Assembly (NCBI GenBank): GCA_001414485.1
Contig: LLEY01000291.1
Coordinates: 1-48,675 of the forward strand
Length of the DNA stretch: 48,675 nt
From: Calycina herbarum
Taxonomy: Eukaryota > Ascomycota > Leotiomycetes > Helotiales > Pezizellaceae
Reading direction: 5' to 3'
Positions 32,780-43,879 of the stretch are shown here, piece after piece. The notes under the pieces are model-generated. The model made no database searches, was not told where the DNA came from, and worked only from the letters and a program-made list of their open reading frames with translations. Every line of letters starts with the position of its first letter. The stretch's first letter is position 1. Both the position numbers and the translations under genes were made by a program.

Positions 32780-35700
32780 GCTTTTACAACTATATATACT
32801 TTAATTAAGAATAGATATACTTTTAATACTACTAGACTTATTAATACTAGAGCGAATAGATAGCTATTTATTAATACAGCTTTAGCTAACTAGTTAAGTT
32901 AATATTATAGACAGGCTATAGAAAAGCTATTATACGTAATATTAATTACAGGGTTTAATAGATATAAAGGACTAGCGATTACTCACGTTATTTACTTAAC
33001 GCTAAGTATCAACAGATGATAGTTTACTAATATACTCTTCCTAATTACTAATATCAGCAGACACGATATTATTATCAGCTGTTAATAGCTTATAGACGTA
33101 AACGTAAAGTTAGTAGTCTATAGCTATAAGATTAAGTAGCTAGAATCCCTTCCTCTAGTTCGTCGATTTAATTACTTAGTACCTATTACTAAGGAATCGA
33201 TAACTATCTCTCTACTAGACCTCTAAGCTTAGAAGGATATAGAGAACTACGACCTCTACTAGAATACTATAGAGGAACCTATATTAATCTATTCGATACT
33301 ACCTTAAAGCTAACGCTAAACCTTGCTACTAGTTACTCTCGAGGAAATTCTAGATAAAAGCTTTTAATAAGACCTCGTCTCTACCTAGAATAGAATATAG
33401 GTCCTTATTTCTAACCGCTAATAACGTCGTCGATCCTTCTTAAGAAAACGTTCAGTTATAGACTATAAAGCAGCTATAAGCTCGCTTACGAACATCTATA
33501 AACCTATAGAAGACTTCACTATTAATATTTATTATATTAGAGCTACCGCTTTTAAACTTAACCTTTAAAAGCGCGATAACGAAGTCTTCTCTACTAGCTT
33601 ATAAGAGATCGACTATACTCTTATAAATAGGTTACGTATAGAGCTCTCTTTAGTAGATTACGCTTTAGACAAACAACTAGTAGAATAGAACGTTTACTAG
33701 GAATATATAGACTTTAAGAATATCTTTTCAAAGAGAGCTTTAAACGAGCTTCCTCTACTATAAAACTAAGTCGACCACTAGATCGAACTTACAGGTCCGA
33801 ATACTCTATTATATAGCCTATTATATAAGATAACAACTAAGGAACTTCTAGCTATAAAGTAGTATATCCTTAATAACCTCGATAAAGGGTTTATTATTCC
33901 TAGCTACGCCTCTTTCGCCTCTCTAGTACTGTTTATAAAGAAGCTTAACAGAAGCTTACAGCTCTATATCGACTACTAGAAACTTAATAACCTTACTTAT
34001 AAGGACTAGCACCCTCTTCCGTTAATCAACGAAACTCTTATACGAATCACTAGTACTAAAATCCTTATAAAGCTTGACATTTATTAAGCTTTCAACTATA
34101 TACGTATAGAACTAGAGTTAGAAGAACTTATAACCTTTTAGACCTATTATAGTATATTTAAATATAAGGTATTACCTTTCAGCTTAACCAACAGTTCTAC
34201 TATATACTAGAGGTATATAAATAGCGTTCTTATAGAATATCTCGATAACTTTTATATAGCTTACCTTAATAATATTCTTATATACTCTAATAATAAGCTC
34301 GAATACGTTAAACACGTTTATAAGGTCTTAGAACAGCTCTATAAAGCTAGGCTACAAGTGGATATTAAGAAGACAGAGTTCTACGTTACTTGTACGAAGT
34401 ACCTTAGTTTTATTATCTCTATAGACGGAATCGAAGTCGACCTAGAGAAGATCTTAGTAATCGTTTCCTAGAAATATCCTAGTACTATTAAGAGTATCTA
34501 GTCCTTCCTAGGTTTTTATAACTTCTACTAACGTTTTATTTAAGATTATAAACAGATTACTCGTCTACTAAACCATCTTATAGGTAAGGAAGTACTATTT
34601 AAGTTCGACTTAGAATATAAGAAAGCTTTTAATATATTAAAAGAAGCCTTAGTTACTGCCTCTCTCTTATACTACTTTACAGCCGATTTAGAGACTATAG
34701 TTAAGACTAACGCTTCTAACAGAGTAGTTATAGCTATAATATTACAACGTATATCTAAAACTAAACTATAGAGACTTATAGGCTACTTCTCGAAGACGAT
34801 GAACCCTGCTAAGCTAAACTACTAAATCTATAATAAGGAGATATTAGCTATTATATACTCTTTTAAACAATAGTAAGCGGATCTTACTTAGACTAGCTCC
34901 TAGATTAAGGTCTTCACCGATTACAAGGCTTTAGAGTACTTTATAACCTCTAAAACCTTAAACTAGTAGTAAGCGAGATAGGCAGAGTTTCTATTAGAGT
35001 TCTATTTTATAATTACGTTTTAATCTAGTAAGTAGAACGAGAAAACAGATATACTAACACGCTAAGACTAAGACGTTAACCCGTAGAACGACCTAAAAGC
35101 GTCTATAAGACAACAAACCTTACTTACGTCTAATTAGTTAGATCCACGTATTACTACTTAATTAGAACCTCTTATAACGTTAGCCCTAGTTACCTTAGAA
35201 CCCTTGCTTAACCTTGTCGACTAGTTACTTACTACTAACCGTAACTCTTCGGACTTAGAAGACGACTGAACGAAAGCTACCTGCGGGTACTAAAACTAGA
35301 TAATAGAGAACGGCTTACTTCTTTAGTAAAAGAGACTCGTAGTTCCTAATTAAGGCATCTTACGAACGGACCTAATCTGTAAGATATACGTATAAGTATC
35401 TACAGCTCACTCTAGACGGACAAAGACGGTAGCTATCCTCGCTCGTAGATACTAGTAGAAAGGTTTATAGACGTCCGTAGAAACCTATATTAGTAACTAC
35501 GGAGACTGTCGACGTGCTACGGTTCCTCGCAACTGTAAACCTAGGTTTTTATACCTGTTACCAGTTCTAGAACGTCCCTAGCAGTATATCACTATAGACT
35601 ATAAGTCTTTCCCTACTAATAAACAAGGTTACGATACCTTATAGGTAGTTATAGATCGCTTAACTAAGTAATCGGTCTCGATCCCTTATCTAAAGACAGT

Positions 35701-36640
35701 TATAGCCTAAGATATAGCTCGAATATACGTTATATAGATCTATCGAACCCACGGCTATCTATAAAGTATTATTTTAGACCGTAGACTATAGTTTGTTTCT
35801 TCTTTCTAGTCTAAATTCTATAGAATCCTTAGTATAAAGCTTAAGCTATTTACTACTTTCTACTTATAAACTAACAGATAAACTAAAATTATAAACTAAT
35901 AGATTAATCAACGCCTATAGCCTTTTATTAGTTACTATTAGGATAACTAGAGCGAACTTATCTCTATTCTAGACTACGCTTAGCTTACGCTTCTATATAA
36001 GAGTCTAGGTAGGCTCTCGCTCTTTAAAGTAATTAACAGATACGTAGCTACTACGTTCTTCGATTAGAACTGTCTAGATAAATCTATAACAGTCTACAAA
36101 CAGCTTAACTAGACTGATATAGAGGCACTTATACAGAGAATATATAACACTTAGACTATAGCAAAGGAATTAGTTAGTAAAGTATAAGACTATTATATAA
36201 GGTCTACGAACCGGATTCGAAGAGTAGTAGACTTTAATATAGACGACTTTATTTAAGTATCGACTTATAATTAGAAGATAGACTAGCTAAGCCATAAGCT
36301 AGATAGACAAAACAAGGGTCCGTTCTAGATTACAGCCTACGAAGGATACTCTTTCCAGCTTAAACTGCTAGACCACTTCTATATACACTCTGTATTCCAC
36401 CTGTTACTACTCTATAAGACTACTATAGATCTGTTACCTAGACAGGTAAATAAACCACCCCTGCTAATATAGGTTATAGATTAGGAAGAGTAGGAAGTAG
36501 AAGAAGTCTTAGCTATAAAAGCAGTTTATAGAAAGCTCTAATATAAGGTTTAATAGTTAGGCTATAACCCTAATCTATAATAGTATCCGGCCTTGAATTT
36601 TAAGTATTACCTATATAAATTATATAATTTTCACCTCGCT
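32780..36640 (+). pseudogene. LTR-C pol: protease, RT, RNase H, integrase, chromodomain (decayed)
   Basis: Readable blocks in order: LDKGFI and SPxxSFASxVLFIKK (about 33880-33950) opening the RT; FKYKVLPFSLTNSS (about 34160-34200) and AYLNNILIYS, where the catalytic YLDD has become YLNN (about 34260-34290); LGFYNFY (34510); the RNase H segment with TNAS, ...FTDYKALEYF (about 34700-34950); integrase H-H-C-C-like region (about 35400-35530), ITIDYKSFP with its Asp (about 35590), ILDR (about 35770); and a chromodomain at about 36484-36620 (EVEEVLAIKAV, YKV, LGYNPN, YPA-NFK). Trp and Gln codons account for the stops. The chromodomain places it among fungal chromoviruses. Confidence 0.82.
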
Positions 36641-36784
36641 AATCTAGCCTACGCTAGTCCGCTAAGGGCTTTATAAAGCTAGATACAAGCGTAGGAAGAC
36701 GGAATAGACGATTACGATTATCTAATAGACGATTTAGTTGTAATATAAAGCTTATAAATAAGCTTTTTCTAAAAGAGAGGGTAA

Positions 36785-37018
36785 TATTACAACGCTGGTC
36801 TATAACACGTGATTCTCAGTCCTACACGTGACCGTCAGAGCTGCAACGCTTAGACGGATTTATAACGAGATTAAAAGCTCTTTATAGTTAGTAGAAATAC
36901 CTCTTTTTCGTAGGGTATATATTCCGTATTCCCTCGTTCTTAGAACTGTAGCTTTAAATTCTCGAATATATATATATATATACTCTTATACCTTTGCCTT
37001 CAGATATAGATCGTAACA
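36785..37018 (+). repeat. LTR-C right (3') LTR
   Basis: Starts TATTACAACG, ends CGTAACA, with two more bases in the AT run than the 5' copy. CTTTT follows. Confidence 0.93.
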
Positions 37019-37023
37019 CTTTT

Positions 37024-37840
37024 AGTAGGTTAGAGAGTATTTAGACTATATTTAGAGTTATATAAAGTAGTCTACTATTAAGAGAAGGTATTAGAGACAG
37101 GTTCGCTTCTTAAGTAAAAGGGGTCTAGTATAGTGCTTAGAATAGAAGAAGAGTTATAATCGGTTTTAGATTAGAAAGGTTAAAAGACTCTAGTTTATTC
37201 TTAGAGTTCTTTTATAATAGATTCTAACTATCTAAACCGATAGTTATTATTTTAAAGTTCTTTTTCTAATTCTTATACTATACTCTATATCTTATCTATA
37301 TTAGAAAAGTCTTATAAGTCTCTAAGGTTTTAGGCTAGGCTCTTACTTTTATTATTTCTTAACTTTTTAGGTTTAGATATACGAGTACGGTTTAGTATAT
37401 ATTCGGAGAGAGGCTTACTAGTTTCCTTAGTAGGTTGCTTAATACTCTCTAGCAGAGCTTAGAAGAGACCTAAGGTCGCTTCTTAGTTTAATATACTCGA
37501 TGTTATTAGAGAGGGGTTTAGAGATAGATTTAGAAGCCTTCTAGGTAACTTAATATCGACTTTCTAAACCTTATATAGTAATCCCTATATAGAGAGGGTT
37601 ATTTAAAGTCTTAGGAATCCTTAGCGTCTTCTCTTCCTTAACGTATCAGAGGATACGCTTTTTACTAGCTAACTAATAGATATTAAACTCTGATATTACT
37701 AGCTATCTATAAACTAGTAATTTAAAGTTATTATTATACTAATCTAAATCTAGGCTAAATCGAATTCAATATAGGACGTTAACACGCTCGGTAAGATATT
37801 ATAATAGGCCGTCCTCGGTAAGAAGAATTTAATCTTTTAA
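37024..37840 (-). pseudogene. LTR-A leader and gag N-terminal part
   Basis: The right-most internal part of LTR-A, between the CTTTT target site of LTR-C and the 5' LTR. By position it contains the primer-binding site (immediately left of 37841 on the minus strand, reading TTAAAAGATTAAATTC, too mutated to assign a tRNA) and the start of gag. Frames are interrupted; RIP-like composition. Confidence 0.5.
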
Positions 37841-38159
37841 TATAATAGTATAAAATAGATAATATTATAAAAGAAGTATATAGAAGTGTGTTCTATAGAA
37901 TAATATACTTAGATACTAGGCTCTAAATACGAAGGAAAAGATTAAATTAACCTTTCCTAATACTAAGAGTAAGAGTATCTATATATAAAAGAGTTCGGAT
38001 AATAATAATAGACTCGGAGGTCTAAACCGGATATTCTAATACTCGAATACGTAACTCTTATATTCTACGTAACCCTTAGTATTTCTATACTCTAAACCGT
38101 ATTCTATCTAGTACGTATATAACCTTAGCAACTCTTATTCTTAATAGCGGGCTATTATA
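37841..38159 (-). repeat. LTR-A right (5') LTR
   Basis: 319 bp, same length as the left copy and same ends, followed by the second TTTCT (38160-38164). It retains a few CG and CC positions where the left copy has TA or CT (for example TACGTAACTC versus TATATAACTC). Confidence 0.92.
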
Positions 38160-38164
38160 TTTCT

Positions 38165-38780
38165 TCTTACGTTTAAAGCAGCTTTTTATAAAGTATTTAT
38201 AAAGAATAACATCTGTGTAAGTTTTAAAGAGGCTAGGCTAGTCCTATATAGCCTAGAAGCTATAATATTAAAGCTTGATTTGAGGCTTCGTATACTAATA
38301 CTAATAATACTAGAAGACACTTTATAGACATCTAAAACACTAAGTAATATATACGAAATAATAGCTTAATTAACGCTTATTTAAGATCGGATTCAAAGAT
38401 ATTAAGACTTATTACTTAGTTCTATTATTCAGTCTCTTAATTAACTCGAAAAAGGCTTAACTAAGGTGATATATAATATAGTATTAATATATAAGGAAAT
38501 CACTAGTCTTTATATAATAACTAAGGCTATAACTAAGTATAAAAGTTATAAGAGGAAGTATATTAAGAGTTAAGAGACATTAACAGTAGGTGACGTAGCT
38601 GATTTAATTATATCTAAGGAAAATAGTAGCTAGAAACAAGGTAAAGAGTCTAGGAAGAGAGTTCGCGTAGACAGGTACTATAGCTGTTATAGTAAAACTA
38701 GGTATAATTCTCGTACTTATTAGGCAAAAATATTAGATATAGAAGATAGCAAAAGTTCTAAAGAATACTAGATAGCTTCT
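38165..38780 (+). pseudogene. Pogo-1 transposase, C-terminal part (decayed)
   Basis: One plus-strand frame reads like the tail of Fot1/pogo transposases: a segment with FRLRxPxPP-like residues and KTPSNIYEI (about 38280-38360), a helical stretch, a basic KYKSYKRKYIKS patch (about 38535-38570) and, near 38675-38735, a zinc-knuckle-like tail in which expected Cys and His codons have become Tyr (TGY to TAY, CAY to TAY). In-frame stops are TAG/TAA, explicable from CAG, CAA or TGG. It continues the frame broken at 15921. Confidence 0.7.
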
Positions 38781-38888
38781 ATAGTAATAATAACTTTGTA
38801 TAGTGTTGAGTATTTTGTATTATAATAACACTAGGTTGAAAAAGTAGGCGACTCGCTTATGTAGGCGACTCGCTTGTGAAACACGTTA

Positions 38889-39326
38889 TATAATCTTTGG
38901 GATTGAGTACGTATGATGTTGCTGTTTTTTGGGTTGACTATGGGTAGCGACTTTATCACTTTTTGACTATTCCTGGATTATCTGTGGATAGTGACTCGAA
39001 GGAGGTCTTGCTGTTCCTGTGTTTACCTAGGATCAGGAGGGGAAATTAGAGATGTGCTGGGAAATAAGCGGAAAGTGACTAGAGGAGATGTGGGTAGTTG
39101 GTCTTAGATGAGGGAAAAGTATGTGGGATCTTACCTTCTATACTAAGAACTTGAAATAACTTTCTCTTATTGAAAAGTTTTCGTATACAGTTGGAGTGGT
39201 GATTTAAGACCGTGAGATATTAGGAGTGAGAAAGAGGTGAGAATATTTAAATGAGCATCTTCTTACACCAAAAGTAATTTTAAGATAACAACTCTATTTC
39301 TAATTCGGTGGATATATTTCTCCCTC
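38889..39326. other. Intergenic region between the RIP block and the aldo/keto reductase
   Basis: Base composition becomes normal at once after the pogo-1 TIR (TG and CA reappear from 38895), so RIP stopped sharply at the repeat edge. No gene. It should include the 3' untranslated region and terminator of the reductase. Confidence 0.55.
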
Positions 39327-40586
39327 TTAATCAGCATCAGTAGGATCCCAATCCGTAACCAACCTCTCATCAAGCCTATCTAACGTTTTCATATCCCCCT
39401 CCTCAATCTCAAAGCCATCAACCTCTTTATTACTCACAATCCGTTCCTCCTTGACACTTTTCGGAAGCGGCACATAGCCGTGTTGCAAACTCCACTTTAC
39501 CAAAAGTTGCGCCCATGTACAACTATATTTCTTCGAGAGCTCGACAACCTTGGGATGTTTAGAGCGGAGAGCTCGAGCCAGTGGAGCGTAAGCCTCGACA
39601 ACGATATCATGTTGTTTGCAAAACTCCGTGATCGCCGTTTGGGTGTTAAATGGATGAACCTCGATTTGGTTGACCGCTGGGAGGAGTCTGGGTTTTGAAT
39701 CGATGAGTTCTTGGAGCTGGGGGAAGGGGGGTTAGTATTACTTAATTCTTTTCTAGTGCTCGATTGCCTATGACGGGAGAACTCACATGTCGAACCCCGA
39801 AGTTACTGCACGGGAAGTTGAAGTCAGTATTGTTCATTTCCGGGAAATATGTTCAGGAGGAAAGATATACGCGAAAGAGCTTTTCAACAAGGAAACAATC
39901 TAACCTCTCCTCCCTCTCTATCCCTCCAACCACAAAAAAAAAGAGCGGGAAACAAAAACGAAACTCACCTCACACCCCCAACCCTCACCCTCCCACTCTC
40001 AACCTCATCACAAACCCCCCTCCAACACTCCCTTCTCTTCTCACTTCCACCATACGGACTATGCAACAAATACAAATCCAAATACCCCAACCCACTCTCC
40101 TCAACACTAGCCCCAATCTTCCGCCTCGTATCCTCATAAGAAACATTACTCATCAACTTAGTAGTAAACCAAACATCCCACCTCCCCACCCTCTCATTCC
40201 CCTTCAAAAACAAATTTATCGCCGTCCCCACAGCCTTCTCATTAGCGTACCACTCCGCACTATCAAAAGCTCGGTATCCCGCGTTAAGAGCGTGGGTTAC
40301 GGCGGTGGAAGTTGTGCGGCCTGATGTCACTTTTTGAGAGAGAGAGGATTAGTGAAGAAGGGGAAGGAAGATACAAGAGCGGTGAAAATCCAGAGGCGGT
40401 CAAGATTTCTCAGTCCTATCAAAACCTATATTGCTCCTCTGGAATACTCAATGGGGAAACCTGATGTGGCAATTTTACTTGGTACTTACTGTAAACCCCC
40501 AAGTGGATTCTCGGGATCTCTATCCCCTTGGCGTTCGGGAGAGCGAGTGTACTTGTTAGAGCGGGTGTGGTTGTTTTGGTAGTCAT
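39327..40586 (-). CDS. Aldo/keto reductase
   Basis: Four exons: 40586-40490, 40329-39969, 39805-39787 (19 bases only) and 39716-39327, giving 288 residues; all introns are GT-AG. The enzyme reduces aldehydes and ketones with NAD(P)H and should be cytosolic. The catalytic tetrad is complete: Asp55 and Tyr60 ([10 protein letters not shown]), Lys90 (FTTK) and His122 (LYLLHSP). The 19-base exon encodes the end of SNFGVRH, the invariant part after strand 5 of the barrel, which confirms the splice pattern. The C-terminal [19 protein letters not shown] is the cofactor 2'-phosphate binding loop. Closest in style to the GCY1 / 2,5-diketogluconate reductase branch. The first exon junction creates the Met in GVYMTSGR. 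The stop lies 441 bases from the transposon block. Confidence 0.9.
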
Positions 40587-41978
40587 TTTGCGATTATGAA
40601 TTTTCGAGCCGTATTTTGAGAGTGAGGCGAGGATTTGCATGGGTTGTTGTTTTGATGTCGTGGTGTTGTGATGACCACGTTGGTGTGAGGGGTTATAGGA
40701 GGGGGATGCTTGGTGATAGCATGATGACGTTATTATGGGAGAACTTCGGCTGGCCCTCCTCACTCTCCCTTGTCTCTTTGGACGTTCTTTTTTTTTTTAG
40801 GAGAGGGGTTTGGGTAATTCATGCTATCTCTGTAGTAACGTTGTGAAAAATAGGAGTGAGGAACCTTGTGTTTTATGAATAGGTAGGTATATTATGATAA
40901 GGAATTGACCTGTCCTGGGTATACCGTAGATGAGAAACATGTTTTTTTTCTTCTTTTGCTTTTTAGACCGTTGGCCCTGGAATAGAGGAAATAGAAGTCA
41001 GGATTCAGGGAGTTGAAGTGTTTCTGTCAACAATTGGACTTTTTGCAGGAAAGTTTCTCCAAGGAAGAGAATATAGAGGGATGTTTACTCTGTATTCTCT
41101 CAAATGCTATTGTATTGTAAATTGTATTCAGGCTAAATACATTCCCCAAACAGCGAGAAATACCACGTCCCCTGTCTCAGGTGCTCGCTTATACTCCAGA
41201 AACAGATGTTACTTATCACGGGAGTTCACTGGGGGGTGTCAGTATTTGTGTTAAATTTTGGTGTCCCCGCTGACTAAAATTGCTATCACGAATATCAACA
41301 CCCCGGTAGTTCTTCCAACTTTCCCGACTTCTTTCCTCTTTTGTGTATCAGATGATGAAGTAACTTTTTGGAATCCCTAGCGTATCAAATACGGAAATAT
41401 AGGTTTCAGATCTCTTCAACCCACGAGAGGAGGAGGACCAGGAAGCATATAAAAAATGTCAATTGGTTAGAATGTAGAGGGATTTGGGAAGTGGGTTTGA
41501 GTAAATCGCAATTGGTTACATACTTCTTAGGACTTGCGAAGTGGGTTTGGGAAGATCTATCGACGTCATTGTGCTGTAGTGATTTTTGTGAAATGTCAAG
41601 ATGAGGCTGTCGACGACGGAAGGGAATAATAGGGAGCGGCAGATGGTGATGGTGGGGTAATTATTGGAGACCGAAGACCGGAAACTAGGTAATTGAAACG
41701 ATGCTCACCGACAAAACCCGAGTACTCAAGACTCAAGTATTAACTGGTGGAGTCAACATGTTGATCTCGCCAATCTAATTGACAGGGGACTTTCGAGCGA
41801 TGAAGAAAAAGTGTCCTGGAGGTCTTCACGAGCTTCCTTCTACAGAGGCACCTTTTTAATATAAATTTGGAAATTGATATCAAAATGACCCCTCTACCCC
41901 TCTAGGACCCTCCATGCATGGAAAAGCAAGTATGCCGATATACATAAGCGAGAGAGGCTAATAATAAAAAGACCCTAC
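40587..41978. other. Gene-free region upstream of the reductase
   Basis: 1.4 kb with ordinary composition. The first 250 bases should hold the reductase promoter; a T-run lies at 40787-40798 and others near 40940. Small open frames (41018-41254, 41368-41604) show no family features. A near-duplicate GAAGTGGGTTTG occurs at about 41489 and 41537. Nothing else supported. Confidence 0.5.
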
Positions 41979-42545
41979 CTATAAGTACTTGGGAGACGAC
42001 AGGGAATAAACATTTCTACACCGCCCGGTATGTTCTGCAGATGATTGGCCCAAGGTGGTGTGATAACATCCAATCCTCATCCGCCCGCGAAGCCCGCTCG
42101 CCTTCGTCAGCCAGCCCGATGGTCCTCGTGCCACCATTTCAGCGGCAATACCTCCGGAGGATGTCTCGTAGTTGTGGTGTGGTGAGAGAAACCGAAACAT
42201 TTTGATCTCCATTTGGTCGTGCATGCTTGCGACTTTGGGGGCGTGCGTTCGGATGGACAGGGTCGAAATAGGCGCTTGAGCCAGTGAGGGTGTGGGAAGC
42301 AAGCCATAGGACCCTGAATTTGGGGGTGATTGGGTGAGACGAGGGGAGTCAGGGATGCTCATCTTATGAGATGTATTTTTGTCACGAGAACAACACCGCG
42401 GGGAAGATGGTGATGTCAACATTGGTTGGGAAGCGCTGAATCTGTTTAAAGTAGGAGGAGTATGGTCTTGTTGGAATGTTTGATAGGGCATTGTTTTGGT
42501 GGTGATCCTTTGCCGTGATAGTAGAGATGTTGGTCTGATGACCAT
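41979..42545 (-). CDS. Doubtful hypothetical protein
   Basis: A 188-codon frame rich in Ser, Pro, Thr and His with no recognisable domain, signal peptide or membrane segment. An internal Met at residue 19 (MPYQTF) could also be the start. It is the only long frame in this gene-free region that is not overlapped by a better candidate, but Ser/Pro-rich frames arise easily in such DNA, and I see no splice signals or homology that support it. Confidence 0.25.
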   Translation of the reverse strand: MVIRPTSLLSRQRITTKTMPYQTFQQDHTPPTLNRFSASQPMLTSPSSPRCCSRDKNTSHKMSIPDSPRLTQSPPNSGSYGLLPTPSLAQAPISTLSIRTHAPKVASMHDQMEIKMFRFLSPHHNYETSSGGIAAEMVARGPSGWLTKASGLRGRMRIGCYHTTLGQSSAEHTGRCRNVYSLSSPKYL

Positions 42546-42761
42546 TTGATGAAGAAAGAAGAAGAATGTTTGTAAGACTTGGGGTGTGTGGTCACTTGGG
42601 GTGTGTGGTTACCCGAGGGGTTCAGACTTCAGCAGTCGTCGTTGCCCAGTTGCCCCGCGATGGAAGGAAGCGCCAAGGCTGTGTTATCTGATGACTTGAG
42701 TGAACGGGTATGGCGGTACGGAGATCATCTTAGAAAGGCCGACACTGATAACTCTCTCCTT

Positions 42762-42807
42762 TCAACAGCTCTGTTAACAGCTCTGTTAACAGCTCTTTCA
42801 ACAGCTT
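42762..42807. repeat. 12-base tandem repeat (AACAGCTCTGTT)
   Basis: Nearly four head-to-tail units from TTTCAACAGCTC to ACAGCTTTTC. The unit is itself almost palindromic (AACAG...CTGTT), so the array can form alternative hairpins. Confidence 0.85.
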
Positions 42808-43825
42808 TTCAAACTAACATCTTGATCGTCGTACGAGAAGACGGTGGTTTCCCCCTCACTCACTCATTTTGATAGCTGTGCTTTCGTTGCATCAACCCGT
42901 TTTTCTTCTGGGCCTCTTCTCCTCCGGCCTCCTTCTCCGTCCCGATGCCACGCCGGCCCAAGGCCTCCCTTTTGCACAGACACACGGACAACCCTCACAG
43001 ACAACCCTCACAAGCGCACCGAGAAAAAGTGGCGTATCGAGTTTGGGCCGAAATTGCATCAGCATCAACATCAACCTCCCAGTCAAGGCCTTCCGCCAGC
43101 CTCAAAGCCTGCCTGTAGACTAGCAATACATATCCCTTCCTCCTCTCCCCATTCGCAGCTTACTGACAGCTGCGTGCATACTGGCTGGCGTCTATTGCTC
43201 TTCTTCTTCCTTTTTCTGCTTTACTCTCTCCACGGTTCATCCATCGCAGCCTATCTCATGCCAGCTCATTCCTCACCGTCCACCATTACCATCCTGCACC
43301 CTGCACTCGAACATCTTGACCGTCGAAGTCGAAATTCGTGTGCCGACTTCTCTCTTGCATCCTCCTGCACTCGCTGCACCTCCTGCCCCCGGCCAACCCC
43401 TTCCTAGATACTGTAGCTTGACGATACTGTAGCTTGACCGCCCGCCCCGCCCTTCACCCTGAGATATCATCCAAGCCAACCCAGCAAGAGGCAAGAGTGG
43501 GGATCCTTGCAGCCGTGGTGTTGCTGCAGCAAAAGTGCTTGACGAACGAGACGCTGGCGCACAAACAACTCGCATACAACTCGCATATCGCCTGCAGAAC
43601 CAGAGGACGCCAAACTCCTTCTACTCCACTCTTGGCCCCACTGCTGCCCATCGCATCGCGACAAGCGGCAGAATTCTCTGGTCCAATCTCGCAGTTGGCC
43701 TTCATTAACTGCTTCATCCGTCCATCTTGTCTTCCTCCAGTGTACGAGTGCCTGGAGGCTACGGTGCCGAGCACCATTCACGACCCGTCGACTTTTGTGA
43801 AGAGTTGGAGGAGTGCCCGACCGTT

Positions 43826-43879
43826 ACAGGAGGAGAACAGGAGGAGAACAGGAGAACAGGAGAACAGGAGAACAGGAGG
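43826..43879. repeat. Purine-rich tandem repeat (ACAGGAGA, 8 and 11 bases)
   Basis: Alternating 11-base (ACAGGAGGAGA) and 8-base (ACAGGAGA) units, about six copies, followed by three copies of GACCA. The plus strand is almost pure purine. It lies about 500 bases before the LRR start codon. Confidence 0.85.

Larger units (their letters stand above)
30977..37018 (+). mobile_element. LTR-C: chromodomain gypsy retrotransposon, full length, inserted in LTR-A
   Basis: LTRs 30977-31208 (232 bp) and 36785-37018 (234 bp) differ mainly by transitions plus a 2-base change in a TA run. CTTTT flanks both ends (30972-30976, 37019-37023). A polypurine tract (AAAAGAGAGGGTAA) adjoins the 3' LTR. Gag, RT, RNase H, integrase and chromodomain follow in order on the plus strand. 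Length 6042 bp. It is the best-preserved coding element of the block: long readable stretches separated by single TAG/TAA stops. Confidence 0.93.
15922..38159 (-). mobile_element. LTR-A: gypsy-type LTR retrotransposon carrying five nested insertions
   Basis: Two directly repeated LTRs of 319 bp (15922-16240 and 37841-38159) both begin TATAATAG and end CTATTATA, which are TG...CA ends after RIP. The identical pentamer TTTCT flanks the element (15917-15921 and 38160-38164). Next to the left LTR the minus strand has a polypurine tract (AAGAGAGAGGGA, 16241-16252), so the element runs right to left: the right LTR is the 5' LTR. Subtracting pogo-2, two solo LTRs, LTR-B, LTR-C and their duplications leaves about 6332 bp, a normal gypsy length. 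Gag zinc knuckle and reverse transcriptase are recognisable on the minus strand. Confidence 0.9.
14794..38886 (+). mobile_element. Pogo-1: Fot1/pogo-type DNA transposon split by a 22-kb insertion
   Basis: Terminal inverted repeats at 14794-14840 and 38840-38886 match over about 47 bases (ACGTGTTTCACAAGCGAGTC at the left, its reverse complement at the right), each containing two copies of a GCGAGTCGCCTA motif. TA lies immediately outside both ends (14792-14793 and 38887-38888). Removing LTR-A and its duplicated 5 bases leaves 1128 + 722 = 1850 bp, the usual size of Fot1/pogo elements. The right portion still reads as a pogo transposase C-terminus on the plus strand. This is the oldest layer of the block. 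It is heavily mutated by RIP. Confidence 0.88.

Noticed and set aside
14794..38886. A single giant cargo-carrying mobile element bounded by inverted repeats 24 kb apart
   Set aside because: Target-site duplications show a 1.85-kb pogo transposon inflated by ordinary nested retroelements; there is no tyrosine recombinase or cargo gene.
42844..43407. 187-codon Ser/Pro-rich plus-strand ORF in the LRR leader
   Set aside because: It overlaps other frames of similar quality, has low-complexity composition and no domain, and probably arises by chance in C/T-rich DNA.
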